Shown piece by piece: positions 1 through 7,046 of a DNA stretch of 64,000 nucleotides. This DNA comes from Rhizobium sp. L51/94 (GTDB lineage Bacteria > Pseudomonadota > Alphaproteobacteria > Rhizobiales > Rhizobiaceae). Position 1 is the first letter of the stretch; every line of letters starts with the position of its first letter. The stretch is from NCBI RefSeq assembly GCF_019355555.1, contig NZ_CP072141.1, positions 1,482,001 to 1,546,000 of the forward strand, in the 5' to 3' direction. The position numbers and the translations under genes were made by a program. The notes beneath the pieces were generated by a model. It made no database searches and had not been told where the DNA came from. It worked only from the letters and a program-made list of their open reading frames with translations.

Positions 1-467
1 TGATCCCGTTGATCGGCGGCGTGCTGGTGCTGACCCTGGTCGGCGCCGGCGGCGGCTGGGCCATCGGCAATATGGTCGCTCCGAAGATACTTACAGCTGA
101 AAAGGCCCAGGCAGCCGAGGCCAAGCCCGAGGCCGGCGGCAAGAAGGGTGAGGACGGCGCGTTGCCAACCGTTGTCCCCGAGGCCAACGGTATCCTCCAG
201 CTGGACCCCATCACGTCCAACCTTGCCTACCCGTCGGAAAACTGGGTTCGGCTCGAGGTCGCGCTGATGTTCAAGGGGCCGACGGACGTCAAGATGGCCG
301 AAGATATCCACCAGGATATCCTCGCCTATATCCGCACGGTTTCCCTCCAGCAGATCGAGGGTCCGCGCGGCTTTCAATATCTTAGGGACGACATTCAGGA
401 ACGTGTTGACCTGCGCTCGGAAGGGCGCGTATCGAAGGTGATGTTCAGAACCTTCGTCATCGAATGA
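1..467 (+). CDS. fliL: Flagellar basal-body protein FliL (5' end outside window)
   Basis: Inner-membrane protein of the flagellar basal body, associated with the stator and with torque or rotor stability. The frame is open to the window edge (codons start at base 3), so the N-terminal cytoplasmic part is missing. A glycine/valine-rich membrane segment at the start is followed by a charged Ala/Lys/Glu linker and a periplasmic FliL domain with the typical order: a conserved strand after 'ILQLDPITSNLAYPS', then a helix around 'DIHQDILAYIRT', ending in 'VMFRTFVIE'. Its stop overlaps the fliP start (ATGA at 464), so the two are translationally coupled. In rhizobia fliL and fliP end the large upstream flagellar operon, which fits here. 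Identity is based on fold-like motifs and fliP adjacency. Confidence 0.9.
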   Translation, partial: IPLIGGVLVLTLVGAGGGWAIGNMVAPKILTAEKAQAAEAKPEAGGKKGEDGALPTVVPEANGILQLDPITSNLAYPSENWVRLEVALMFKGPTDVKMAEDIHQDILAYIRTVSLQQIEGPRGFQYLRDDIQERVDLRSEGRVSKVMFRTFVIE

Positions 468-1201
468 TTCGATTTCTATGCCTTTTCATCGCCATCATGG
501 CGGTGCCCGAGTTGGCGGCGGCGCAACAGCTTCCGACAGACCTGTTCAACGCGCCTGTCAGCGGCTCGGCGGCGGCCTGGATCATCAGGACATTCGGCCT
601 TCTGACCATCCTGTCGGTGGCTCCGGGCATCCTGGTGATGGTCACCAGCTTCCCGCGCTTCATTATCGCATTTTCGATCCTGCGCTCCGGCATGGGCCTC
701 TCCACCACCCCGTCCAACATGATCCTGCTAAGCCTGGCGCTGTTCATGACTTTCTATGTCATGGCACCGACTTTCGACCAGGCATGGAAGGATGGCGGCG
801 CGCCGCTTCTGGCAAACCAGATTAACGAGACGGAGGCCGTGCAGCGCATTGCCGAACCGTTTAGAACCTTCATGTCCGCCAATACGCGTGAGAAGGACAT
901 CAAGCTGTTCGTCGATCTCGCCCAGGAGCGCGGCCAGACGGTCGTCGTCGACAGCAAGATCGACTACCGTGTTCTTATCCCGGCCTTCATGATTTCCGAG
1001 ATCCGCCGCGGCTTCGAAATCGGCTTCCTCGTCGTACTGCCGTTCCTGGTGATCGATCTCATCGTCTCGACCATCGTCATGGCGATGGGCATGATGATGC
1101 TGCCGCCGACATCCATCTCGCTGCCGTTCAAGATCCTGTTCTTCGTGCTGATCGACGGCTGGAACCTGCTGGTCGGCAGCCTCGTCCGATCCTTCCACTG
1201 A
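464..1201 (+). CDS. fliP: Flagellar type III export gate protein FliP
   Basis: Core subunit of the FliPQR export gate in the inner membrane, through which axial proteins leave the cell. The 245-residue length is normal for FliP. It begins with a cleavable signal peptide (about residues 1-20, ending near 'ELAAAQQ'), unusual for a multi-pass protein but typical of FliP. Hallmarks are 'MVTSFPRFIIAFSILR', 'TTPSNMILLSLALFMTFYVM' and the C-terminal 'FMISEIRRGFEIGF' and 'MAMGMMMLPPTSISLPFKI'. It overlaps fliL by four bases. The next gene is on the opposite strand, so fliP ends its operon. The other gate genes fliQ, fliR and flhA lie 20 kb downstream, the usual rhizobial arrangement. Confidence 0.97.
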   Translation: MIRFLCLFIAIMAVPELAAAQQLPTDLFNAPVSGSAAAWIIRTFGLLTILSVAPGILVMVTSFPRFIIAFSILRSGMGLSTTPSNMILLSLALFMTFYVMAPTFDQAWKDGGAPLLANQINETEAVQRIAEPFRTFMSANTREKDIKLFVDLAQERGQTVVVDSKIDYRVLIPAFMISEIRRGFEIGFLVVLPFLVIDLIVSTIVMAMGMMMLPPTSISLPFKILFFVLIDGWNLLVGSLVRSFH

Positions 1202-1228
1202 CCTGATTTGATGTAAGTCGTGACGCCA

Positions 1229-1260
1229 GCGCGCCGGCGCCGGAGTATCCCCCGGCGCGC
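1229..1260. terminator. GC-rich inverted repeat between convergent genes
   Basis: A 9-bp perfect inverted repeat (GCGCGCCGG at 1229-1237, CCGGCGCGC at 1252-1260) lies between fliP and the convergent glycosyltransferase gene. There is no T-run on either side, so it is at best a weak or bidirectional terminator, or a 3' stabilising hairpin. Confidence 0.45.
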
Positions 1261-1265
1261 GCGAA

Positions 1266-3209
1266 CTATTCTGCGGCGATAGCGTGCGGATTTTCGTCCT
1301 CGACCATGAACGGCACGGTGCGCGGGGGCAGGGCAGGCACATCGAAGTGCTCTGGCTCCAGCCCCTGTCTGCCGCGCTCGTACATCGTTTCAAAAGCCAT
1401 CTGCAGGTGATCGCAGAAGCGCTCCGCGTCGAACAGCGGCATGACGTAGCGGTTGCGGATCAGCCGTTCCTTGTATTCCTGCACGCGAGCGCGATCGTTG
1501 GCCAGCGCAACGGCCATGTCCTCGTAGCCCTGCATGTCCGGGGCAACCAGTTCGGGTACGCCGATGGCATTCAGCAGGCTCTCGCTGACCCTGGAGGCGA
1601 AGTTCGTACCCTTGAGAGTGAGGACGGGCAGGCCGCCCCAGAGCTGTTCGGACGTCGTTGTATGGCCGTTGACCGGGAAGGTGTCGATGCCGAGGTCGGC
1701 CAGCGCCTGGCGGTCGATATGCTCGTCATAGCGGATGCGGGTGGTGAATACGATGCGCTTGCGATGAATGCCGCGTGCCTCGAAGCGGGCGGCAAGATTG
1801 GCTTCCGCGCGCGGTCCGTTGCAGACGACCCAGAGCACGGTGTTCTTGGTCCGCCTGAGGATATTGCACCAGACGTCGACCATCTGGGAGGTAATCTTGC
1901 GGTTGCCGTTGAATGACGCAAACACGAAGGCGTCTTCCGGCAGGCCGTGCTTGGCACGGCTGGTCGGGCGCGGCTTCGGGCGATGGGTCGGATCGTTCGG
2001 CTGGTAGCATTCCGGCAACCTGCAGAACTTTTCGTGGAAATGCGCCTTGGAGTGATCGGGAAGCACATAGTGGTCGCCGATGATGTAGTCGAGGTCGATG
2101 TTGACGGTCGTGCCGGGAAAGCCAAGCCAGGCTACCTGGATCGGCGCCGGCATGTGGTTGAGGATCTTTGCCCTGGTATCCTTGGTGTGGCCCTTGAGAT
2201 CGACGAGAATGTCGATGTTATGCGACCGGATGAGATCCGCTGCTGCCTTGTCGCTCATGTCGCGGACATCGACGACACGGCCCCATTTGGAAAAGTCGAA
2301 AGGTTGGGCCTGCTGGCTGTCCAGCGGAGAATGATCGAAGAGGACGATCTCGAAGCGATCCCTGTCCTGCAACTCGAGAACACGCTGCATCAGCTTCATC
2401 GTCGCATGGCCAGGCCAGAAGTCCGATGACAGATAGCCGAGGCGGATCTTCTCGCCCCATGTGTGTGGCATCTTGCGGCGCTTGTCGCTGTGTCCCTCGG
2501 CAATCGGCGACGAATCGTGCACCGCAAGCTTGTTCAGCGCCTCGTCGCCACACCAGTGCAGGTGGAAGAAGGGGTTGTCGTAGCGGACGTAGTCGAGCTT
2601 GCCCGCAGCCGTTGCCGCATAAACGGGTGCTGCCTGGATATCGATGGTGGCAAGATCCGAGAACTCGCGGCTGAAGATCAGGCTGAGCGTCCGGAAGGTG
2701 ATGTTGTCGGGATATCGCTTGAAAAGCGTTGTCGCGATATGGCGGTTGCCATCGTCGTAGAGATCGTCGCTGAGAAGCTTGGCCGCCAGCGTCAGATGGC
2801 GCAGGTGCAACCCGTCTGCCAGGATTTTCTTGAGGCCGCCCAGCAGTGCCTTCTGCTGTCGCGCGAGCAGGATGGTGGCCAGCACATAGGCCACGTCGGG
2901 GTCCTTGAGCGCCAAAGGGAAGATCAGCGAGCCGATGGCCAGTGCTGCGTCTTCATTGCCGCTCTCGAAGTGCAGCAGCAGGGCGTCGCGCAGATATTCC
3001 TCCCGCACGGGCTTCTGGCGACCCGCGAGTTCGAACGAACTGGCCGCCTCGGATTTGAAGCCGAGTTTCTGCAGTGTCTTCCCAAGCAGGGCGTAGGTCT
3101 TCGGCGAGGTATCGACGTCGATCAGCGCGTTGAGCGCCTCGAGGGCCCGCGTGTAGTGGCCTTTTCGGTAGTGATCGGAGGCGATCGAAAAAGCAGCTTT
3201 GTAATTCAA
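1266..3209 (-). CDS. TPR / O-GlcNAc transferase-like (GT41) glycosyltransferase, possible flagellin glycosylation
   Basis: 647 residues. The N-terminal third (about 1-200) is helical and TPR-like ('YTRALEALNALIDVDTSPKT'). The rest matches the GT41 (OGT/SPINDLY) catalytic fold: 'IRLGYLSSDFWPGHATMKL', 'DILVDLKGHTKDTRAKIL', 'PIQVAWLGFPGTT', 'FNGNRKI', and near the end 'IDTFPVNGHTTTSEQLWGG' followed by 'SRVSESLLNAIGVPELVA'. GT41 enzymes transfer sugars such as GlcNAc to Ser/Thr of proteins in the cytoplasm. The gene is divergent from the flagellin array, and GT41-type enzymes beside flagellin genes commonly modify flagellin; that role is inferred from position. I chose the TTG start at 3209: an upstream GGAG lies about 9-10 bases before it and no better ATG is visible. 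It could instead modify another protein. Confidence 0.85.
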   Translation of the reverse strand: MNYKAAFSIASDHYRKGHYTRALEALNALIDVDTSPKTYALLGKTLQKLGFKSEAASSFELAGRQKPVREEYLRDALLLHFESGNEDAALAIGSLIFPLALKDPDVAYVLATILLARQQKALLGGLKKILADGLHLRHLTLAAKLLSDDLYDDGNRHIATTLFKRYPDNITFRTLSLIFSREFSDLATIDIQAAPVYAATAAGKLDYVRYDNPFFHLHWCGDEALNKLAVHDSSPIAEGHSDKRRKMPHTWGEKIRLGYLSSDFWPGHATMKLMQRVLELQDRDRFEIVLFDHSPLDSQQAQPFDFSKWGRVVDVRDMSDKAAADLIRSHNIDILVDLKGHTKDTRAKILNHMPAPIQVAWLGFPGTTVNIDLDYIIGDHYVLPDHSKAHFHEKFCRLPECYQPNDPTHRPKPRPTSRAKHGLPEDAFVFASFNGNRKITSQMVDVWCNILRRTKNTVLWVVCNGPRAEANLAARFEARGIHRKRIVFTTRIRYDEHIDRQALADLGIDTFPVNGHTTTSEQLWGGLPVLTLKGTNFASRVSESLLNAIGVPELVAPDMQGYEDMAVALANDRARVQEYKERLIRNRYVMPLFDAERFCDHLQMAFETMYERGRQGLEPEHFDVPALPPRTVPFMVEDENPHAIAAE

Positions 3210-3452
3210 GAGCCAAACTCCACGCGGATCGTGATGACAGTCAGGGACGGACGACGCCCGTCTCCAGAGATTCGAGTGCCATAATGGCGCCCGGACCTTG
3301 CGTCAGGCCGGAGCGTAAATTAGCGGATTCAGCAGTCGTTAATGATGACTCCAAGGACTCCGGCGGTTCCAAAAGGATTTAAGTAGTTGGAAATAAATAG
3401 ATGTGATTTTGATCACACATGACGGGTTTGGTGTCCATTGCGATGGCACCGA

Positions 3453-3464
3453 GGCATGAAGCCG
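3453..3464 (+). promoter_or_regulatory. Conserved flagellin upstream element GGCATGAAGCCG (flaA)
   Basis: GGCATGAAGCCG starts 81 bases before the flaA start codon. The same element (GGCATGAWGCYG, once GGCATGACGCCG) occurs 71-81 bases upstream of all five flagellins here: 3453, 4628, 5808, 6971 and 8133. Constant position and sequence suggest a core promoter or transcript-start element. The function is inferred. Confidence 0.5.
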
Positions 3465-3495
3465 CTCCGTGATCGCCGGTAAAGAAGTCCGGTAA

Positions 3496-3527
3496 TGTCC
3501 CTCCATTTGTATCCAGTCCAGGGGACA
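3496..3527 (+). promoter_or_regulatory. Predicted Shine-Dalgarno-sequestering leader hairpin of flaA
   Basis: TGTCCCT (3496-3502) can pair with GGGGACA (3521-3527), seven pairs including one G-U, with an 18-base loop. The 3' arm is the ribosome-binding site of flaA (start 3534). flaB, flaC and flaD have the equivalent pairing with a different exact sequence, so base pairing rather than sequence is what is kept. Confidence 0.55.
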
Positions 3528-3533
3528 AGCCTA

Positions 3534-4448
3534 ATGACGAGTATTCAGACCAACAACTCCGCAATGGCAGCACTGCAGACACTGCGGAATGTCAACACCA
3601 ACCTGAACAGCACGCAGACCGCTGTTTCTACCGGCCTGCGCATTTCCAAGGCCTCCGACAACGCCACATACTGGTCGGTTGCCACGACGATGAAGTCTGA
3701 CGTCGGCGCCCTCAGTGCCGTCTCCGATACGCTCGGTCTCGGTGCTGCAAAGGTCGACACAGCCTACACCGCAATGGACAGCGCCATCGACATCGTCGGC
3801 CAGATCAAGGACAAGCTCGTCACTGCCAAGGAAGGCAGCGTCGACAAGACCAAGGTTCAGGCTGAACTTACACAGCTCCAGGCGCAGCTGAAAAGCGTTG
3901 CCCAGTCGGCTTCGTTCAACGGCGAAAACTGGGTCGTTGCCGCTTCCGGTGGCGATGCTTCGGTCGTCTCTTCCTTCGTTCGCAATTCCTCGGGCGGCGT
4001 GTCGGTATCTTCCGCAAGCTACACCTTCAACGCAGGTGCAAAGGGCAACGTTCTGTTCGGTTCGAGCGGTGGCAGCATCGATCTGACGTCGGGCATTCTC
4101 GGCACCAAGGACACCAGCGCCGGCAACTTCTCGGTCGCCAGCCTTGATATCTCCGGCATGACCGGCGGCCAGATCGACAGCGCCATGAACATGGTGGAAA
4201 CAGCTCTGTCGTCGATGACAAGCGCTGCTGCACAGCTGGGTTCGCTGTCCAGCCGTATCGACCTGCAGACGACGTTTGCATCGTCGCTGAGCGACGCCAT
4301 CACCTCGGGTGTTGGCAAGCTGGTCGACGCCAACATGGAAGAAGAATCGAGCAAGCTGTCTGCCCTGCAGACACAGCAGCAGCTGGCCATCCAGTCGCTC
4401 TCGATCGCTAACTCCTCGTCGCAGAGCATCCTGTCGCTCTTCCGTTAA
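3534..4448 (+). CDS. flaA: Flagellin A
   Basis: Filament subunit, exported through the flagellar channel and polymerised at the tip. It has 304 residues. The N-terminal D0/D1 helix ('MTSIQTNNSAMAALQTLRNV' then 'STGLRISKASDNATYWS') and the C-terminal helix ('LVDANMEEESSKLSALQTQQ' to 'SQSILSLFR') are standard; the central variable region is short, typical of rhizobial complex flagellins. The start at 3534 is preferred over the in-frame ATG at 3495 because all the flagellins align from MTS and a good GGGGA lies just upstream. It is followed by a hairpin and a strong terminator, so it is monocistronic. Rhizobial FlaA is usually the principal subunit; numbering here follows gene order. Confidence 0.95.
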   Translation: MTSIQTNNSAMAALQTLRNVNTNLNSTQTAVSTGLRISKASDNATYWSVATTMKSDVGALSAVSDTLGLGAAKVDTAYTAMDSAIDIVGQIKDKLVTAKEGSVDKTKVQAELTQLQAQLKSVAQSASFNGENWVVAASGGDASVVSSFVRNSSGGVSVSSASYTFNAGAKGNVLFGSSGGSIDLTSGILGTKDTSAGNFSVASLDISGMTGGQIDSAMNMVETALSSMTSAAAQLGSLSSRIDLQTTFASSLSDAITSGVGKLVDANMEEESSKLSALQTQQQLAIQSLSIANSSSQSILSLFR

Positions 4449-4457
4449 GGCTAAAAA

Positions 4458-4479
4458 TACCGATCGTTCGCGATCGGTA
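4458..4479 (+). other. Perfect 9-bp hairpin with TTCG loop in flaA 3' UTR
   Basis: TACCGATCG (4458-4466) and CGATCGGTA (4471-4479) are perfect inverted repeats closed by a TTCG tetraloop. It sits between the flaA stop and its terminator, where it may protect the abundant mRNA from 3' exonucleases. None of the other flagellins has it. Confidence 0.6.
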
Positions 4480-4500
4480 AACCTTCCTAAACAAAGAATT

Positions 4501-4531
4501 AACCGCGCCTCTCTAAGGCGCGGTTTTTTTT
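4501..4531 (+). terminator. Rho-independent terminator of flaA
   Basis: Stem AACCGCGCC (4501-4509) / GGCGCGGTT (4517-4525) with a seven-base loop, followed by eight Ts (4524-4531). A near-identical copy follows flaB. Confidence 0.93.
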
Positions 4532-4572
4532 AATCTATTTCTTCTTTGACGTTCTTCTTTCCTTAACTGTAT

Positions 4573-4639
4573 TGGTGTCATCTAGGCCTATGAAACGGTG
4601 AGTTAACCCTAACATTAAAGGTTAACAGGCATGATGCTG
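4573..4639 (+). promoter_or_regulatory. Duplicated upstream block of flaB (TGGTGTCATCTAGG ... GGCATGATGCTG)
   Basis: The block TGGTGTCATCTAGG (4573-4586), then a GTTAACC-containing stretch, then GGCATGATGCTG (4628-4639) is closely repeated upstream of flaC (5752-5819) and, more diverged, flaD (6915-6982). The retained promoter-proximal sequence shows that duplication copied the control region with the gene. The first motif is a candidate activator site, the second a candidate core promoter element. Confidence 0.5.
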
Positions 4640-4666
4640 GATGCCGTTTCCGGCCCTGACCCGGAA

Positions 4667-4698
4667 TGTCCCTTCTATTAACCAGTGCCAAAGGGGCA
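4667..4698 (+). promoter_or_regulatory. Predicted Shine-Dalgarno-sequestering leader hairpin of flaB
   Basis: TGTCCCTT (4667-4674) pairs over eight positions, including one G-U, with the ribosome-binding site AAGGGGCA (4691-4698); the loop is 16 bases. flaB starts at 4708. See the matching hairpins before flaA, flaC and flaD. Confidence 0.6.
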
Positions 4699-4707
4699 AT
4701 GAATCCT

Positions 4708-5628
4708 ATGACGAGCATCAACACCAACAATGCAGCAATGTCCGCTCTGCAGACACTGCGCAATGTCAATGCCAATTTGACGAACACGCAGACCGCCGTT
4801 TCGACAGGCCTGCGCATTTCCAAGGCTGCCGACAACGCTACCTATTGGTCGGTCGCTACCACGATGAAGTCCGACGTCGGCGCCCTCGGTGCCGTATCCG
4901 ACGCCCTCGGCCTCGGTGCTGCCAAGGTCGACACAGCCTACACTGCCATGGACAGCTCGATCTCCATCGTCAGCCAGATCAAGGACAAGCTCGTCACTGC
5001 CAAGGAAGGCAGCGTCGACAAGTCCAAGGTCCAGGGCGAACTCACCCAGCTGCAGGCGCAGCTGAAGAGCGTTGCCACGTCGGCTTCGTTCAACGGCGAA
5101 AACTGGGTCGTTGCAGCTTCCGGCGGTTCCGCTTCGGTCGTGTCTTCCTTCGTTCGTAATGCTTCCGGCGGCGTTTCCGTCACCACGTCGGCCTTTGCCT
5201 TCGACGCCAGCTCGCAGGGCAACGTCCTGTTCGGCTCCGACGGCTCCGGCGGTGCCAACCTGACCACCGGTATCCTCGGCTCCGCCGAGACAATCGGCTC
5301 GTCGAGCTTCTCGGTCTACAGCCTTGACATCAAGGGCATGACCGGCGCCGGCATCGATAGCGCCATGAACATGGTTGAAGCTGCTCTGTCTGCCATGACG
5401 AGTGCTGCTGCACAGCTGGGTTCGCTGTCGAGCCGCATCGATCTGCAGACATCGTTTGCCTCTTCGCTCAGCGACTCCATCACCTCGGGTGTTGGCAAGC
5501 TGGTCGATGCCAACATGGAGCAGGAATCGAGCAAGTTGTCTGCCCTGCAGACGCAGCAGCAGCTGGCCGTCCAGTCGCTGTCGATCGCCAACTCCTCGTC
5601 GCAGAGCATCCTGTCGCTCTTCCGTTAA
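4708..5628 (+). CDS. flaB: Flagellin B
   Basis: 306-residue filament subunit, closely similar to FlaA and FlaC along its whole length ('MTSINTNNAAMSALQTLRNV', 'STGLRISKAADNATYWS', C-terminal 'SQSILSLFR'). Differences concentrate in the short central domain ('SDGSGGANLTTGILGSAE'). The start at 4708 keeps the MTS N-terminus shared by the array; in-frame ATGs at 4666 and 4699 lie in or before the ribosome-binding site. It has its own upstream block, leader hairpin and terminator, so each flagellin here is a separate transcription unit. It is a product of tandem duplication within the array. Rhizobial filaments are assembled from several such subunits. Confidence 0.94.
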   Translation: MTSINTNNAAMSALQTLRNVNANLTNTQTAVSTGLRISKAADNATYWSVATTMKSDVGALGAVSDALGLGAAKVDTAYTAMDSSISIVSQIKDKLVTAKEGSVDKSKVQGELTQLQAQLKSVATSASFNGENWVVAASGGSASVVSSFVRNASGGVSVTTSAFAFDASSQGNVLFGSDGSGGANLTTGILGSAETIGSSSFSVYSLDIKGMTGAGIDSAMNMVEAALSAMTSAAAQLGSLSSRIDLQTSFASSLSDSITSGVGKLVDANMEQESSKLSALQTQQQLAVQSLSIANSSSQSILSLFR

Positions 5629-5679
5629 GAACCGCAGGGTAAAAGCTTCGGCCGCTGATCGAACTCTTAAAAATAGGTT

Positions 5680-5710
5680 AACCGCGCCCCTCTAAGGCGC
5701 GGTTTTTTTT
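5680..5710 (+). terminator. Rho-independent terminator of flaB
   Basis: Stem AACCGCGCC (5680-5688) / GGCGCGGTT (5696-5704) followed by a run of Ts to 5710. The sequence is almost identical to the flaA terminator, so the duplicated unit included the 3' end. Confidence 0.93.
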
Positions 5711-5751
5711 ATCTAAATTTTCATCAGGTGTTCAGTTTTCATTAACCATGA

Positions 5752-5819
5752 TGGTGTCATCTAGGGTCATTGAAACGGCAAGTTAACCTCTGCGATTTGG
5801 GTTGCTAGGCATGATGCTG
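5752..5819 (+). promoter_or_regulatory. Duplicated upstream block of flaC
   Basis: TGGTGTCATCTAGG (5752-5765) and GGCATGATGCTG (5808-5819) repeat the flaB control region at nearly the same spacing (53 and 54 bases from GTGTCA to GGCATG). Candidate activator and core-promoter elements. Confidence 0.5.
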
Positions 5820-5846
5820 AAAGCTGTTTCCGGCACAGACCCGGAA

Positions 5847-5876
5847 TGTCCCTTTTAATCACGCCGCCAAGGGGCA
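5847..5876 (+). promoter_or_regulatory. Predicted Shine-Dalgarno-sequestering leader hairpin of flaC
   Basis: TGTCCCTT (5847-5854) pairs with the ribosome-binding site AAGGGGCA (5869-5876), loop 14 bases; flaC starts at 5885. The loop differs from that of flaB while both arms are kept. Confidence 0.6.
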
Positions 5877-5884
5877 AAAATCTT

Positions 5885-6805
5885 ATGACGAGCATCAACA
5901 CCAATAATGCTGCGATGGCAGCCCTTTCCACATTGCGTGGAATCAACAGCAGTCTCCAGTCGACCCAGAGCGCTGTCTCTTCGGGCCTGCGTATTTCCAA
6001 CGCTTCCCAGAACGCAGCCTATTGGTCGATTGCAACCACAATGAAGTCGGATATCGGCGCGATCGGCGCAGTATCGGACGCCCTCGGTCTGGGTGCTGCC
6101 AAGGTCGACACGGCCTACACGGCGATGGATAGCGCCATCGACATCGTCGGCCAGATCAAGAACAAGCTCGTCACAGCCAAGGAAGGCAGTGTCGACAAGG
6201 CAAAGGTCCAGGAAGAACTCGGCCAGCTTCAGGCGCAATTGAAGAGCGTCGCCGAATCGGCCTCCTTCAACGGTGCAAACTGGGTTGTTGCCGCCTCCGG
6301 CGGTTCTGCTTCGGTCGTCTCCTCCTTCGTGCGCAACGGTTCGGGCGGCGTCGCTGTCACAGAGTCCTCCTACTCGTTCAACACAGGGTCGCAGGGCAAC
6401 GTGTTGTTCGGCGTCAACAGTAGCGGCGAAGCCGAAACCAGCTCCGGCATTCTGGGCACGACCGAACACATCGGCTCCTCGGACTTCTCCGTTTACAGCC
6501 TCGATATCCGCGGCATGACGGGTTCCGGCATCGACAGCTCGATGAACATGGTGGAATCTGCCCTGCAGGCCATGACCACTGCTGCTGCCCAGCTCGGTTC
6601 GCTGTCCAGCCGTATCGACCTCCAGACGACGTTCGCCTCGTCGCTGAGCGATGCCATCACCTCGGGTGTCGGCAAGCTCGTCGATGCCAACATGGAACAG
6701 GAATCGAGCAAGCTCTCGGCGCTGCAGACGCAGCAGCAGCTGGCGGTCCAGTCGCTGTCGATTGCCAACTCCTCTTCGCAGAACATCCTGTCGCTGTTCA
6801 AGTAA
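5885..6805 (+). CDS. flaC: Flagellin C
   Basis: 306-residue flagellin of the same type as FlaA and FlaB. The N-terminal helix is slightly diverged ('MTSINTNNAAMAALSTLRGI', 'SSGLRISNASQNAAYWS') and the central domain contains 'VNSSGEAETSSGILGTTEH'. The C-terminus 'SQNILSLFK' is the export and polymerisation helix. The start at 5885 follows an AAGGGGCA ribosome-binding site; the upstream in-frame ATG at 5846 overlaps the leader hairpin and lacks a good binding site. The gene is an independent unit with its own terminator at 6839. The order of subunits suggests stepwise duplication from an ancestral flagellin. Confidence 0.94.
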   Translation: MTSINTNNAAMAALSTLRGINSSLQSTQSAVSSGLRISNASQNAAYWSIATTMKSDIGAIGAVSDALGLGAAKVDTAYTAMDSAIDIVGQIKNKLVTAKEGSVDKAKVQEELGQLQAQLKSVAESASFNGANWVVAASGGSASVVSSFVRNGSGGVAVTESSYSFNTGSQGNVLFGVNSSGEAETSSGILGTTEHIGSSDFSVYSLDIRGMTGSGIDSSMNMVESALQAMTTAAAQLGSLSSRIDLQTTFASSLSDAITSGVGKLVDANMEQESSKLSALQTQQQLAVQSLSIANSSSQNILSLFK

Positions 6806-6838
6806 GCGTACGCCTTACTACATAAGCCGATCACTGAG

Positions 6839-6866
6839 CCGCGCCCCAAGGGGCGCGGTTTTATTT
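6839..6866 (+). terminator. Rho-independent terminator of flaC
   Basis: Inverted repeat CCGCGCCCC (6839-6847) / GGGGCGCGG (6850-6858) followed by TTTTATTTTT. The stem differs from those of flaA and flaB. Confidence 0.88.
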
Positions 6867-6914
6867 TTACGATACATAAAAAAGGCCAGAGTTAACGATC
6901 TGTTAACCAAATTT

Positions 6915-6982
6915 GTGTCATCTCGAGCTAACGCAACGGTTGGTTAACCTGTCCTAATGGTCTGTTAACAGGCATGACGCCG
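6915..6982 (+). promoter_or_regulatory. Duplicated upstream block of the fourth flagellin
   Basis: GTGTCATCT (6915-6923), then a GGTTAACC region, then GGCATGACGCCG (6971-6982): a more diverged version of the flaB/flaC control block, 56 bases between the two motif starts. Confidence 0.45.
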
Positions 6983-7007
6983 GTCTCCGTTCCCGGCCCT
7001 TCCGGAA

Positions 7008-7039
7008 TGTCCCTTCTAATTCACGCCGATCAAGGGGCA
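7008..7039 (+). promoter_or_regulatory. Predicted Shine-Dalgarno-sequestering leader hairpin of the fourth flagellin
   Basis: TGTCCCTT (7008-7015) pairs with AAGGGGCA (7032-7039), loop 16 bases; the gene starts at 7047. The ATG overlapping the 5' arm is out of frame with the flagellin here, unlike in flaA-C. This argues that the arm is kept for RNA pairing and not as an N-terminal extension. Confidence 0.6.
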
Positions 7040-7046
7040 CCTCGAC

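Larger units (their letters stand above)
3210..3533. other. Divergent intergenic region between GT41 gene and flaA
   Basis: 324 bases with no gene. It must hold the leftward promoter of the glycosyltransferase and the rightward promoter of flaA. It is AT-rich around 3375-3420. It contains the flagellin upstream element (3453-3464) and the 5' leader hairpin (3496-3527), annotated separately. I see no convincing -35/-10 pair. Confidence 0.6.

Noticed and set aside
3495..5884. Upstream in-frame ATGs as true flagellin starts (MSLL... versions)
   Set aside because: They overlap the hairpin arm, have weak ribosome-binding sites, and the equivalent ATG is out of frame in the fourth flagellin; all mature-type N-termini align at MTS.
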